Shown here: positions 10,190 through 23,276 of the stretch, one piece after another
Position numbering within the stretch: position 1 is the stretch's first letter
Layout: every line of letters begins with the position of its first letter
Assembly: GCA_013399895.1 (NCBI GenBank)
Contig: VXBA01000689.1
Span: forward strand, 1-64,000
Length of the DNA: 64,000 bases
Reading direction: 5' to 3'
DNA from: Serilophus lunatus
Taxonomy: Eukaryota > Chordata > Aves > Passeriformes > Eurylaimidae
Notes under the pieces: generated by a model
The model's database searches: none
Seen by the model: the letters and a program-made list of their open reading frames with translations, nothing else
Told to the model about the DNA's origin: nothing
Made by a program: the position numbers and the translations under genes

Positions 10190-11420
10190 TGGACAAAAGA
10201 AATGAACTTCATTGGTCATAGTCAGCACGGATTCAGGAAGAGAAAACCCTGCTTAAGTATCTTAATTTCCTTTTATGACAAGGTCACCAATCTAGTTGAT
10301 CAAGGGAAGCCAGTAGATGTGTGGATTTTTTTTATCTGACCAAAGCTTTTGAGCCTGCCTCTCAGTATTCTTCTGGACAAAATGCCCAACATGCAGCTGG
10401 AGAAATACATCATGCGATGTGTAAGCAACTGTCTGCTGAGTTGGGCTCAAAGAGAGTTACACAAAGGTGGTGGCCAGTCACCCATGGGGATCCCCAGGGG
10501 TCAATTTTAGAGCCAGTGCTCCTGAATGTTTTTTCATAAATGATCTATACACAGGAATTAAATGAAGGTTAAATAAGTTTGTCAATTATACTAAATTAGG
10601 AGGAGCTGTGGACTCCCTGAAGGGTTGAGAGGGCTTACAGAGAGATTTGGATGGAACAAAGAGCAGGGCAATCACCAATTGTATGGAAATTAACGAGAGC
10701 AAGTTCTGGATTCTCTACCTGGAATGGGTTAATCCTATACATAAAAACTGGGGGACAAGAAGCTAGAGAACAGGCCTGTGAAAAGAGATCTGAGGGTCCT
10801 GGTTGATGGACAAGTTGAATATGAGTCAACAGTGGGCTCTCAGTGGGTAGCCAGAAGAGCCAACCACATATTGTGGTCAATCAGGCATGGCATTGCTGCC
10901 GGGTCAGTGGAGGTGACCGCCTCGGTCTGTTCTGTGCTGATATAAGAAGGACCTCACACTGTTAAAGGATGATCAGGATAGTGAAGGTTGTCAAGGGCAA
11001 GACTTACAAGGAGCATCTGAGGTCACTTGACTTGTTCACTTAGGAGAAGAGGAGGCCAAGGGGTGACCTCATCACAGTCTACAACTTACTCAAGTCACAC
11101 AGTTGAGAGAGTGGTGCTGCTCTCCTCTGTCTGGTGAGCTGCAACAGGGCAAGAGGAAATGGAATGAAGCTATGTCAGGAGAAGTTAATATTGGACATTA
11201 GGAAGTGTTTCTTCACGGAGGGCATGTTTGGTCACTGTAACATGGTCCCCAGGGAAGTGGTCATGGCACTAAGCCTGTCAGAGTTCAAGGAACATCTGGA
11301 CAATACTCAGTCATATGGTTTGGTTTTTTTCAGGTAGTCAGTCCTGTGAGGAGTAGGGAGATGGATTTGATGATCCTCAAGGGTCCTCTCCAACTGCAGA
11401 TATTCTATGATTCTGTTGGT
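10190..11420 (+). mobile_element. Decayed CR1 LINE, 3' half with RT remnants
   Basis: Old CR1 copy running from the RT domain to the 3' tip. RT-related phrases survive: SQHGFRKR near 10230, a broken motif A region (VDVW followed by frameshifts, 10315-10350) and HPWGSPG (motif B-like, 10482-10503). Further on come LQRDLDG near 10635, LNMSQQWALSG near 10815, the ORF2 C-terminal region (11040-11330) and the tip TGGATTTGATGATCCTCAAG...ATTCTATGATTCTG (to 11417). Several stops and frameshifts make it a pseudogene. The element is 5'-truncated, as most CR1s are. It is useful here as a ruler for the deletion in the 57878 copy. Confidence 0.85.
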
Positions 11421-11424
11421 AAGA

Positions 11425-11490
11425 ATCACAGAATCAATTTGGTTGGAAAAGACCTCTGAGATCATTGAGTCCAATCTATGGTCATGCTGG
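11425..11490 (-). mobile_element. CR1 3' tip, minus strand
   Basis: AATCACAGAATCAATTTGGT followed by TGGAAAAGACCTCTGAGATC is the reverse complement of a CR1 3' terminus. It abuts the plus-strand CR1 end at 11417, so two CR1 tips point at each other (tail to tail). Confidence 0.75.
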
Positions 11491-11816
11491 CCACACTGTT
11501 TCTGGTAAGACTGAACAAACAAGATTTTTTATCTTGAATAGCATGGCTATCTGAGGGAGAGATATGACAAAAAGAAGGGTCAGGGACAGATTGGCAACAA
11601 GAGATGATTTCCCAGCAAAATCCAGATGGCCTGCTTTTTTTATATGGGTTGTTGTTCTCTGCATTCCAAGTAGATGCTTTGATAACCTTGCTACTAGTGT
11701 AGCTGCAAGCAAGGATAAGGAAGAGAAGATGCAAGAAACATTCCTTCTCTCTCTGCTAGGAGCATAAGGAAACATTTTTGAAAACCCTGACAGGGTTCTC
11801 TGTCCCAGGACAGACA
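11491..11816 (-). mobile_element. Possible unrelated LTR or MITE-like remnant (weak)
   Basis: Read on the minus strand from 11816, the sequence starts TGTCTGTCCTGGGACAG and reaches a TATA-like CATATAAAAAAAGC (plus 11634-11647) before running into the CR1 tip. The overall look is that of a U3 region. There is no matching 3' end and no target duplication. This is a suggestion only. Confidence 0.25.
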
Positions 11817-14800
11817 AATGTCTTCCAGCGTAGTCTACAGCTCAATTCAAAATTTGTTTTTTAATTTTACTATAACCAAGGGAAAAAAGCAGACATTTTA
11901 ATTTACAGGCAAAATAATTAGATACAACTGAGCAATTGAAATTGCTGTTGAGATTTTTTTTTGGAGGACTAGTTTGAGTTTTTTTCTATATGTTCAATTT
12001 ATGTAATAAATTCAAGAGCTATGTGAAAAATATTTTTTCAGCATAAATATATTTTCCCCCTGGGAAATTTAGAAGACCTCGTATTTATCTTTCTGATGGA
12101 AGTTTTATAATGATGGATTTTTGCTCAGAATTATGTAAAAAAAGTAAGAATGCTTTTTTTGCACATTTCAACATATATTAGAAATGCTGCAGTGGTTATG
12201 TAAAGAAGACAAAGGAATGGATGAAGAACAACTGTCAGAACCATAGCAAAAGTACCTACCATATAGAAATATTTCATCATAAGTGGTGGAGGTCTTGTAT
12301 TACATTTAATGCACTGAATTTGAGGAGCATGTGAGCCATGGATCTGTTCCAAGCATTAAGCACCAATATCTTCTATTTTTCTTTTTTTTTTTAGGAGATG
12401 GACACTTTACTACAGGTGATGCATCAAAATGTGTTTTGGCCTAGACTTGCACAAGTTCTCTTCGTTTAGTCCTTGAGGAACATGCAAGATATTAGCAGAT
12501 ATGACTTTTGCAGGGTAAGCATTGCATATATATTGGCAGAGCCCCAAAGAGTGTAAAAAAACCCTTAAGACAAATTTATTAGTCTTGTTCAATAACATAT
12601 AATCTTCTTCAACAGAGAATGCCAAATCTATTTCTGAGAATACTTAAGACATCATACATTTGTCATGGTTCTCCTCTGCCTTCTGTTTAATGAATGATTT
12701 TCAGCTTTCCCTTCTAGATGAGAACAAGGCACAAAAATTTAACACAGCTTTCTGTTCATGGGTTGTGTACTACTTTGTATTTTCAAGATCCCCTGCAGAA
12801 CACTGAGCTATAAAACAAAGCAATACCTTTCCTTCTCCCTCAAGTTACTTCCTATCCCGCTGTTCGAACTACAAGTGGAATAAAATATTTAAACAAGAAA
12901 ATGAAGGCAGGAGGAGGAACCACAAGACTAAAGATGAGAGCTCCTTGATCAATTCAATGTTACCAAATGGCTGAAGCTTTCTCTACAGCTCAGAGTTCTC
13001 CATCGCGTATCCAACTATGTGCACTTACGAAGGAAGCTAGAAGGCATAACCTTTTCAGGAATTAAAGCTGATCTCTTATGCCATGAAACAAGCACTCAGA
13101 AATTCTAATAAACAGAAGAAAAATAGCTGGAAGCAGACAAAATGTACTCTACATATCAAAATTCCTTCTGAGGAGTACAAAAAGCACTAAATAAATAACT
13201 CTTAAATGGAATTATAATTGTCATTTTAAAATGTGTGTATGGCATGTAGGTACAAAAGACTACATATTCTTCTCAGTGTTGTGTAGTAGGTGACCTAGAT
13301 AAATATCTGTGTAAAAATAAGGGTACATGTATTTATGAAGTACCAGCAACAAGGGACTCTTAGAAGAGAGCACTCCAAAGACACACAGGTTCTATGTTAC
13401 GTCAGTATTGGCTAAAGCTGCCTGGGTGAGAGTCAGTGACAGCAAACACGGTCCACTTACCCTATTGAGCCCTCCAGTTATTCCAAATTCATACGATTTC
13501 TTTGGCTAGAGGTTTTAAACTAAAATTGTTAACACTAAATTACTTTGTTCCTTCCTCAGTCATTACAGATGCATGAACTAGGGGGAGGAAGAAAAACATT
13601 TCAAAAGATTTTCAGTTCAATCAATATATCCTTTGTGAAACTATCCTGTTGAAAGTTTTTTAGTTTTGTTTTATCCCAGCACTTATTTTCCTACCCTTTT
13701 TGGATTGTTTTTCTATGTCAGGTATCAAATACAAACAATTGCATGTCAGGACAGATCATCTCAACTGGCATTGCTCATTTAGAAAACAGGCAGCTTCTTA
13801 CAGGCCATATAAGTCTAGCAAGCTGATTCAAGGGTTAGAAAAAAATTAGTGTGAAACACCTGACTTTAGTACACTTTAGTACAATAAACATTTAAATAGA
13901 GAAAAGAGACAGAATGAGAGAACATGTCCAGCACTCTGAACTTCTGTGCTGACACTTGTGTTTTTCAGTGATCAGAGATCCTAATGGTAAAAAAAAATTT
14001 CGTTTAGCCCTTTCAGCTTCCAATGGGTTACTTCAAAGCCTACTCTGATGATGCTCACACCATGCATTTTCTGACTGAGAGGCAAAACCAGCAAACTGGA
14101 AATACCAGCGAGCATGGACTCTTCAAAACAATGCTTCTGGCATGTTGGCAGTATCCAAGCCAGAAAGATGCAATTCTCCACCTGCCAGGAACTCAAACTG
14201 ATGTAGATGGATCTGATTTTCTACCTTTATACCAATGAATTTAAGATCGTTTCAGAGCTCAGAAAGAGGAGAGGTTTAAGGATCAGGCACACCACCTTGG
14301 GAAAAGCACTCAAAACCTTTCACCTCCAGCTAAGTCTGTGTGCTGCTAGTCTGGAAAATGCTTTATTCATTTTCTCAGTTGTGGCTACGCCTACAGCTGA
14401 ACTTACTCCTACCCAGATGATACTTGGGCTTTGCACATTCTGCCAGTGATACATTTGCACGTTCTGCCATCACGGTGGTATGCAAGCTTGCTGTACCTTT
14501 GCTATCACTCGGCTATGATAAAGTCACCTCAAAAGATTAATAGGGTTCCGTTATTCATCCCTGTCATTTCAGCACCTTTTTTAAAGGTCATTCACACGTA
14601 AAAATGAGGCTGTTGGAAAACAGTTAAGCATCTCTGACAGAATGACTTTTAGGTCACAGGATACACACAGTCTCAGCTGTCGTGTGCATCACCCCCATAA
14701 AACACTCAGTAATTTACTGATAACCAAAATTGGTGTAATAATTCATGCATGCAAATTAAGTAGAAAACAGAAGCATTTTAGGAAGATAATATCCTTTATA

Positions 14801-17800
14801 ACAACACTGTATATGCCTTAAACAAAGCTGACAAGTTTCATGGCCATTTTGACTGTAGTCATGGTGAAAATATTTTATGATTTGTTCTGGATTAATAAGA
14901 AAATACTTTTAAGTACAGTTTTAATTTCAAGAAAATATGAGAGATTTAATGGTCCTTATTTAGTTAAGTAGAAGAAAAAAACCTTGAACGAGTACAAACA
15001 TCAGCTCATGATCTGTGCTTCATTAATTCCTTTCACACAGCTAGAGAGTGGGTGAAACAAAGAGCCCATTCAGCAACAAGAGCCTTTGTGTGAAGATTGA
15101 TTTTTAATCTTTTTGCTTTGTTCTTAATTTAGAATGATACTAGAATCCATAGAATCAGAATTCCCCAAATCTGAATTAACCCAACCTAGGAAACTAAAAA
15201 ATCCTGCCTGTCAAAGTGAAACACATGAATGTGATGCCGAGTGTGCAGAAAGCAGACAAGTCGTAAATCATTGTGGTAACTGTTAACACTTTTTACATCT
15301 TCAGAAGATCACGTTGGTGTCATTCATGAGGAAAAAGTATAAAATTGTTGAAGCAAAATACATATTTTGCCCCCCTCAATACTCAAGTGTCATTTACAAC
15401 TATAAACTTGACAGTGCAGCATTCCTATCTGTCAGCTGAAAGAGTTATGCCAAGTCACAGCTTCAGGGTTTAGCTTCGCCTACCAACAATCCAGTGAAAA
15501 AGTATATGGCTCCTTTCCAGAAGGTGCAGCAAAATATCCTCCACAAAGTGTAACATGGAGATTTCCATCTCAAAGGCTACAGGATTTCCGAAGGCAACAA
15601 ATTCACTTTGACTGCATGGACCAGCCATCAAAGTTGTGACTGCCTTCACAGCTATCAAATTTAAGATTTCCAGAGATTTGGAAGCAGTGTATAGAGACAT
15701 GGAAGGCAGAACATTGTACCGTATCTCTTGAGTCCCTTGGTACCTGTAAGAATCATATAGGACGGGTTGTATAAAGTCCTAAATACACATAGGAAAACTC
15801 TTGCACTTCCTCTACAGCTTCTGAAAGTACAACACCCCCAAAATAACATGAATTTACATCTTTCATCAGCCTTATGTATTATGGCAATCTCTATGTCTCT
15901 GGATAAATGAAGGCTGAAGATTCAGGTTGTTGAAATCTATGTCTTACCCATCCCAGTTATGGTACATCATGCTGCTGTTTACCTCAAGCATCTATTTTAA
16001 AGCTACTTCTTTTGATTCAACAAAGAAGTGTTGATGGCACCTGAATTCTTCCATCATTAGAAAATATAGATTTACTGAGGAAGAAGGAGGATGAAGAAGA
16101 CCTTTCCCTTGAATCAGACTTCCAGCAAGGAGGAACCCACCGCAGAAGGTACCATAAGGAGGCAAGAAAGGTTCCTCATTCTGCAGGTGGATTTTTACAG
16201 CAAAGCTATAGAGTCAAAACAATCAGCTTGATATCCATGCCAGATTCTAAGGGCCTGAACCTGATTCCACCCCACCTCATCCCCCATAATTTTAGCAACC
16301 AACTGCTTTAGCAGCAGTATCTCAGTTGCTTGTGTAGAAATTTGTAGAGAAAAAATGCAACGATTAAGCAGCTCTGCACCCAAATGAGTTGCAGGACAGT
16401 GACCACAGACAGATTTATACATCCCAAATTATTAACACAACCCATACAACAGCTATTCTAGCACATGCACTTCTCTATGTCCATCATCTCCATTTTATGT
16501 GCTTTAAGATTTTAGGAATTCTAGTCATAGGAGCTAGTTTTATCTTAAAAATTTAAAATTCTAACCAGATACTTTTATGTATGTGTTGCTACTCCAATAT
16601 GGAAATGATTAATATGAAAATGTATGCACTTGGATATTGTACTGTCTATCGTTCATAAAGTGTTTTCATCCTGCCTAAGTATGCTGGATAAGATTCAGTC
16701 TAGTGGGGTACACTATAACTAAACAAATCTAGGATTTTTGCAGTTATACTTTTATTCTTAAGCAAAAATGAAACATAATGCAACAGTTTCTTATCATGGA
16801 AGTGACTGTGTGTCACGGTGTGAAGTGCAACAAGGTCAGCTCCCTGCTGTTGTACTTTTCCCCATCACTGTTTTTTTTTTCCCGAAGAAGACAAAAACTT
16901 TAAAATACAGTACTTGAAACACGCCTCTTAGTCTGAGTGAGCGCAGGGAGGTGCTGGATTGTGAGAAGCGAAGTAAGGACAAAATGAAAATTAAGGAAAA
17001 AATCATGTAACAAGTAACGGGCAAAGCCACATAATATTTGTTATATAGTGATTTAAGCCACCCTAAAGAAGCACTTCCAGTTCTAAAATTCACTTCTTAT
17101 GTACAGCACTACTAGCAAATAAAATAATTAAAGTGTTTCACAGAATGGACGAGCAAAGGATTGAAGGCATCAGCAATCATAAATCCAGACAGCCTAATGC
17201 TCAAGAAAGAATATGCTCCCCTGCGCACACTGTTTGCTCACTCCAGAGACAGGAACGTGACACCTGCTTGTAACAAAGCTCTGCATCACTCTCTACATCA
17301 AGGCAAATGCTGCAGGTCAGCCAGTGAGCAGTTAAAGTGCTATAAATCTTCAAATGAGTTCATAGCAATTTATCTCCTCTCTTCACATAGAGGATTGTTC
17401 AGAAGCTACTAAGATTAAAGGTTAAGGTTTCAACAGATTTCCTTTTTTTTTTTTTTTTGTTTTGAAAAAAGGGAAAAACATTCACCCTGCAAACTGAAGA
17501 GCTGATACTAAAACTTGAATCCTAGTTTTCAGAGGGCTTCTGGAAGACTGAGCCCCACTTATGAGACTCAGGTTGAGTGTGTTGAAGCAGCTAATGTCAC
17601 TAGTGATTTTGGAATATTACTGCCTACTTGCTGCAGTCAGCAAGGCTATGCCAGAGGCTCCTGAGTCTGGTCAAGTCAAAGCATCAACTGAAGTCACAAA
17701 TGGTTCTTGAACTGCCCATTGCTACTTTTCTTTAGGCCCCTTTGTGCCAAGACTCTGCTTCCAAGGAACCCTACTACCCAAATGCCCCCTGCCTGCTACC

Positions 17801-18109
17801 CTTGCTCCCTCCTCAGTCTACAATTGAGCTGGGGAGGAAAGGATTACTTTAGGGCCATAAGAGGGAAGCATTAGGGAACTAGAAAATAAGGCTAAGCAGG
17901 GGATTTAGAAATAGACTAATATGCCCAGAGAAGCAAGGATATATGAGCTAACATGAGCGGGATGCCTGTGGAAACTAGACACCAATACAAGATACGGTAG
18001 CATAGAAAGCAGACACTACATGGGGCTTAGAGATAGGATTAGAGAACATGGGGCCCATTTCTCAAGGACCCTGAGTGAAAAACATGTTTTTCTGCAGTTT
18101 GGCTGGTAT
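11817..18109. other. Long stretch without recognisable genes or repeats
   Basis: About 6.3 kb of AT-rich DNA with only short frames (80 codons or less) and a 16-T run at 17443-17458. Minus-strand frames at 15470-15700 and 15661-15849 overlap out of frame and match no family I know. No exon flanked by convincing splice sites was identified. An old degraded repeat or a short non-coding conserved element could be missed. Confidence 0.5.
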
Positions 18110-18416
18110 GCAAGAACTCAGCTTCTCGGTGGGGTAATGGGAAGATGTCAGACTTCATCCTTGTCCCCCCGTCCCCCAAATTCCCGGGACCTCTGAGACA
18201 GGCAGGATGGGGTGGGGAATGGGGAAGGACCCCGAGCCAGGAACCAATTATGTAACATGGAACACCTGCTGCTGGAAGCGGGTATAAAATCTCACAGGCT
18301 GTGCAACTCGTGGAGGGAGATTTGAACAGTTTTTGACTCACCTCCCAGTGCACTGAATAAACATATCTGCTCAAAACTCCACTTGAGTTCTGAGATCGCT
18401 TTCTGCACATCACAAT
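18110..18416 (+). mobile_element. Probable LTR 3' portion (ERV, different family)
   Basis: The layout is that of a retroviral LTR: a C/G-rich stretch, CCAAT at 18244-18248, a clean TATA box TATAAAAT at 18283-18290, AATAAA at 18356-18361, and a U5-like end (CTCAAAACTCCACTTGAGTT ... CTGCACATCACA). TATA to polyA signal is only about 70 bp, so the R region would be short, unlike the LTRs of groups A to C. The 5' terminus and target duplication could not be located. It lies 40 bp upstream of the next CR1. Confidence 0.5.
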
Positions 18417-18454
18417 GACTGTGTTCATCTTTGCAGAAAGGCTTTCTACCTCCA

Positions 18455-19540
18455 GGTCATAGAGTCATAGAATAGTTTGGATGGGAAGAGACCTTTAAAC
18501 ATCATCTAGTCCAACCTCACTGCAATAAGGAGAGACATCATCAATTAGGTCAGGATGCTCAGAGCCTGACCCAACCCGACCTTGGATGTTTTGAGGGATG
18601 GGATATCCACAGCCTCTCTGGGAAACCTATTAAAGTGTCTCACCACATAATAAAATATGTCTTCCTTCTATATAGCTTCAACTTACATTTGTTTAGTTTA
18701 AGATTGTTACCCCTTGCCCTATCACAACAGGTTCTACAAAAAAGTCTGTCTCCATCTATAAGCCCCCTTTAAGTACTGACTGAATGCAATAAGGTCTCCC
18801 ATAGCCTTCTCCAGGATAAACAACCCCAACTCTCTCAGTCTGTCCTTAATAGGAAAGATGATAGATCATCTGACAATTTTGTCAGGCCCTCCTATGGACC
18901 TGGTCTCAAAGGTCTCATTCCTGTGCTGGATGCCCCAGAGCTGGATGCAGTATTCCAGGTGGAATCTCATCAGAGCAGAGTGGAGGGGCAGAATCACCTT
19001 TCTCAGTCTACTGGCCACACTGGTTTTGATGCAGCCCAGGATACACTTGGCTTTTTGGGCTGCAAGTGCACATTGCCGGACATGTGCAGCCTCTCATCCA
19101 TTAGCAGCTTCCAGTCCTTCTCTGCGGGGTTGCTTTTGATCCATTACTACTCCATCCTATATTGATACTCGGATTTGCATCAACCCAAGTGTAGCACCTT
19201 GTACTTGGCCATGTTGAACCTCACTAAGTTCATGTGGGCACACTTCTTGAGCCTCTCCAGGTCCCTCTATATGGCATCCATCTCTTGGGTGTGTCGACTG
19301 CACCACTCAGTTCAGTGTCATCTGCAAATTTGCTGAGAATGTGCTCGAGCCCATTATGTCATTTATGTAGACATTTAAATAGTACTGACCCGAATAGGAA
19401 CCCTGAGAGACACACTCACCAGATATCTCCATCGGGACATTGAGGCATTGACCACTGCTCTCTGGATACAACCATCTAAATAACTCCTCCTCCACCAAAC
19501 CATCCATCCATCAAATCCATTCAGCCTCAATCACAGCAGT
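18455..19540 (-). mobile_element. CR1 LINE, minus strand, decayed
   Basis: On the plus strand it begins with the reverse complement of a CR1 tip (TCATAGAGTCATAGAATAGT, GACCTTTAAACATCATCTAG, TCCAACCTC). It continues through reversed ORF2 phrases such as GGTCTCATTCCTGTGCTGGA, TGGATGCAGTATTCCAGGTG, TCATCTGCAAATTTGCTGAG and CCATCCATCAAATCCATTC. Stops and indels destroy the frame. The 5' end of the element is near 19540, where a G/T-rich low-complexity tract starts. Confidence 0.85.
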
Positions 19541-19555
19541 CTGTCTGCAGACTTT

Positions 19556-19635
19556 GTGCTATTTTTTGGGGGGGATTTTTGGGTTTTGTTTGGTTGGTTT
19601 TTGTTTGGTTTGGCTTTTGGGTTTTTTTGCTGTTT
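19556..19635 (+). repeat. G/T-rich low-complexity tract
   Basis: A run of G and T almost free of C and A (units such as GGTTTT and TTTGG, with a GGGGGGG run). It starts at the 5' edge of the minus-strand CR1. It could be simple-sequence decay of an old tail or a G-quadruplex-prone tract. Confidence 0.7.
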
Positions 19636-21849
19636 GCTCTTAAATTGGAGGATTTTGAAAGGATTAGACAGTCCTGAGTGACAGCCTCACAGTCACTGGA
19701 AAAATGAAGATGATACTACCACCAAGGTCTTGGAGATGATCTATGAATGTCTTTATAAACATAGCATTTTGAGGTAGAAATAAATGCCCTGACAATTTCA
19801 AGAGAGGCAACACCACCAGAAATATTACAGCACCACCTTATTTAGGTTATATAAATCATAATCTGATTGAATCCAATATTCAAGTCATAAAAATGAAAAG
19901 GAAAAAAAAAAAAAAAGGAGAGTTTCCACACACCACTTAACAGACAACCAGCTTTTTCACAGTTCATTCTGCCAAAAGATGAAGGAGAACAGGTTATCAG
20001 TTTCAGCTGTCTCTGTCAGGCTTTAGTAGAGCATAGAGGCTGTTCTACACTCAGCACTTTGCTAGAAACAGCAGGGGATTTTACTTGGGACAAGTTTAAT
20101 AAGTCTAGGTGCTGCCAGTATCAAACAAGCCTTCACCTGTCCCTCATTCATAAGGAAATACCAGAGGATTTGATAGATGAACTGCTAGTGCAAAGAATGT
20201 TCCAGACTTCTCAGGTGCATGCTAGGATCTCTTTGAAACAACAGTATTAGAGAGTCTTTCTCCATATACCCAGATCAGCCACTGAAATGAAGTATCCATC
20301 CATGAAACAGACGTAAAGGTGATGTTACACACACTCTACTCTTAGAAGTGCTCTTTCTGCCTTCTCATCTCTTCTTCAAGACAGAGGATTTCAGCAGTCT
20401 TAGTCTTTTTTACCTGTATTTTTTCTCCTTTACAAAGTCTTCCATCATGCTTTCAATTAAAAGACAGGATATGTTACTCATTAAAAAGCTCTAGAGTGCT
20501 ATCTCATTGAGCAGAAAATATAATTATGTAAGAAAGAGATGATCAATTATGAAAAAATGAGCAAAAGGCAAATACCCTTGAACCACTTAATAAAAACATG
20601 AAGAATTCCAGTGTTGGGTTTTGATGCTTTCCTAAAAAGTGCTGCTACTCCTTGACACTCACAATAGGTCTACAGTACCTCTCAGTCAATCTTAGCACCT
20701 ACTGCCTCAGCAATGTTGCAGCATAGATGCAGGTGAGTGGATCAATCATGATGATGAACAGCTGCCTGCAGCAGAGAGACACGGCAAAACACCAGCTTTC
20801 TGGTATTAAAGGCACTACCATAGCATTTCTCTGTATGGTTTGCATTGATAAACACAAGTGTACTTGTTTTGGGGATAAGGAGTTGAATATGGTATCCCTT
20901 TTATGTGCAGAAAGCAAGGGTTGACTTAAATAGAGTATATATGCCATCTTTCATAGTGTCAGGAGATGAGATATGAAAGTTGTGTTGTGCTTGATGAGGG
21001 TCTTACAATGAAGAGGTAGGACAGCTCAAGCATAACAACAGCATCAAGCAAAACCAGCACTATAAATCTAAAATTAAGTGTTTGAGCTACCAGGGTAATA
21101 CATTTCTGCTTTAGATCCTGATCTTGTAAAGACTTAAAATACTTTTCTTTAATCACAGAATAAGTTTGGCTGCTTTCAGTAGAGCTATTCATGTGTTTAA
21201 AGATCTGGAGCTTTAGAGTGCTGATTCCTTAGGTCCAGGATTAGCTAAAATTTATAGCACCAGTAATTCTCAAGAAAGGCACAGTCAGTTGTCTGGTCTT
21301 ATTTATACCAACATTTCCTCCAGGTGGAGTATATTCCTTTAGAACAGAAATTACCTCTACTGAAAAGCCAAATGATCTTTCTGTAATACTGCAATAGCCT
21401 GCAACCAAAACAAGACCCTTAAAATGACAGAAGATTGAGACCTCTGACATAAAATTGGATTAACATGAAAGAATATTGGCTTGGTTTCATTTCCCCATTC
21501 CTTCCTACAATAGTCTGTTATAACTAATTAATTAAAAGCATGGTTAGCATTTTAAAATGCTGATAGAAAAAACATACAACAAATAAAGTTCAGAAACATT
21601 AATTTCCAGCATGGTAAGAAGGACTCCAGTGACAAAATTATTTCAGTAGTTTTCTGCTGTATTATGTTATCTACATCTGCACTGAGAGTTATTGCTGGGG
21701 ACCTAAGAAGCAAGAGGATCTAGTCAGTCTGGTTTTGCCTTTATTCTTACTTAACTGAATTTAAAATTCACAGGAAGTTCTTCCACCTGTTGGCTTTATT
21801 GGAAAATGAACAAAGGTTTTTGGATGTAAACTCCTCTAATTTTTTTGGG
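19636..21849. other. No recognisable feature
   Basis: AT-rich unique-looking DNA with a 15-A run at 19902-19916. No gene, RNA or repeat family was recognised. Confidence 0.5.
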
Positions 21850-22555
21850 AAGGATCTGAAATTCGACAAAGGCAAATGGAGGGTATAGCACATGGGGAAA
21901 AATAACCCCAGACACCAGCACAGGCTGGGTGCTGACCTGCTGGAAAATGGCTCTGTGAAGGACCTGGGGTCCTGATGGACAACAAGTTGTCCAACAAGCA
22001 GTGTGCCCTCGTGCCAAGAAGGTCAGGTATACGCTAGGAAGACCATTGCCACCAGGTTGAGGGAGATGGTCCTGCCCTCCTGTTCAATTCCAGCTCAGCC
22101 ACATCTGGAGTGCTGTGTCCAGTTCTGAGCTCCACAGTAAAAGAGACACAGCTTTTGGGAATAGAGCACCTCACTTAGAAGGGAAGGCTGAGGGAGCTGT
22201 GCCTATTCAGTATCAAGATGTGACTGAGAAGGGATCTCATCAACACGTAAGTATCTGAAGGGAGGGTGTCGAGAGGATGAAGCAAGGCTCTTGGTGGTGG
22301 CAAGCAATAGGACTAGAAACAATGGGCAGAAATTGATGCGCAGGAAGTTCCACCTGAATATGAGACAGAAATTCTTTGCTGTGCAGGTGTCTGAGCACTG
22401 GAACTGACTGGAGAAATTGTGGAGTCTTCCTCACTAGAGATATTCAAGAATCATCTGGACACAAATCTGTGCAATGGGCTCTAGTACGACTCTGAGCACA
22501 GAGGATGGACAAGATGGCCCACTGTGTTCCCTTCCAACCTAACTGATTCTGTTCC
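21850..22555 (+). mobile_element. CR1 LINE 3' fragment, older subfamily
   Basis: Recognisable CR1 phrases in order: GACCTGGGGTCCTGATGGAC, AACAAGTTGTCCAACAAGCA, CAGCCACATCTGGAGTGCTG, TGTCCAGTTCTGAGCTCC, CTGAGCACTGGAACTGACTG, and CCCTTCCAACCTAACTGATT. The frame is broken throughout. The tip runs into GTTCCAGTTCCAGTT rather than the usual ATTCTATG units. Confidence 0.8.
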
Positions 22556-23271
22556 AGTTCCAGTTAACTAGGTCTGTTGACATTTTCTTCCTACCTTCAG
22601 GATGTAACTAATTTGGGGGAGGTGGACTATGAGGTTGATTATGCAGCTATTACTCCATCCCCACAGCTAAAAGCAGTAACTCATCTCCAGGCTGAGGCAT
22701 ACAACTCCACATCCCACAAAGGCTGACTACTCAAGCTTCATATTGTTAAGTTAGACTGGAAAAATGTATGTTGCTGTGTTATCACACCACATTTTACTCT
22801 TTCAGGACTGATTGCAAGAATTGCTGAATACAGTAAAAATTTTGTCTGTGTAAGGTCTCCAGTATTCATGTCTCAGACTCGTATGTGTCAATTAGTGTGG
22901 ATATATGAAAAAATGTGGCAACTAGTATTTTACCCCAGCTGCAGAAAAAGTCGAATTACATTAACAATTTCCATGGATAATTCATTTTTCATCTGTTGCT
23001 CCAGCAGAAATATAAGTGATAACTGGGAAGAAGACAATCTTTTCTACCAATTGTATTTTCCAATAACTTCTATATTTCTATTAAAACAAAACCTGAGGTA
23101 AGAATTACTTTATAAGCAAAAGCCAAATCACACAAACCAAAATACTGCACAATTTGTGCTGATAAAGTCTGGCAGTAGTTTATTGGCTCCAAAAGTCTTC
23201 ATCATAAAAAATTAGCATTTAATTCTCAGAAGAAAAGAATATTTTTAATTTCTCAAAGTGTCTCCTCTTAT
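22556..23271. other. No recognisable feature
   Basis: Unique-looking AT-rich DNA. The 77-codon frame at 22868-23101 matches no known family. Confidence 0.5.
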
Positions 23272-23276
23272 ATTTT

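Noticed and set aside
15470..15849. Overlapping minus-strand frames that look somewhat protein-like
   Set aside because: No family recognised, frames overlap out of phase, and there is no splice or start context. A degraded pseudogene cannot be excluded.
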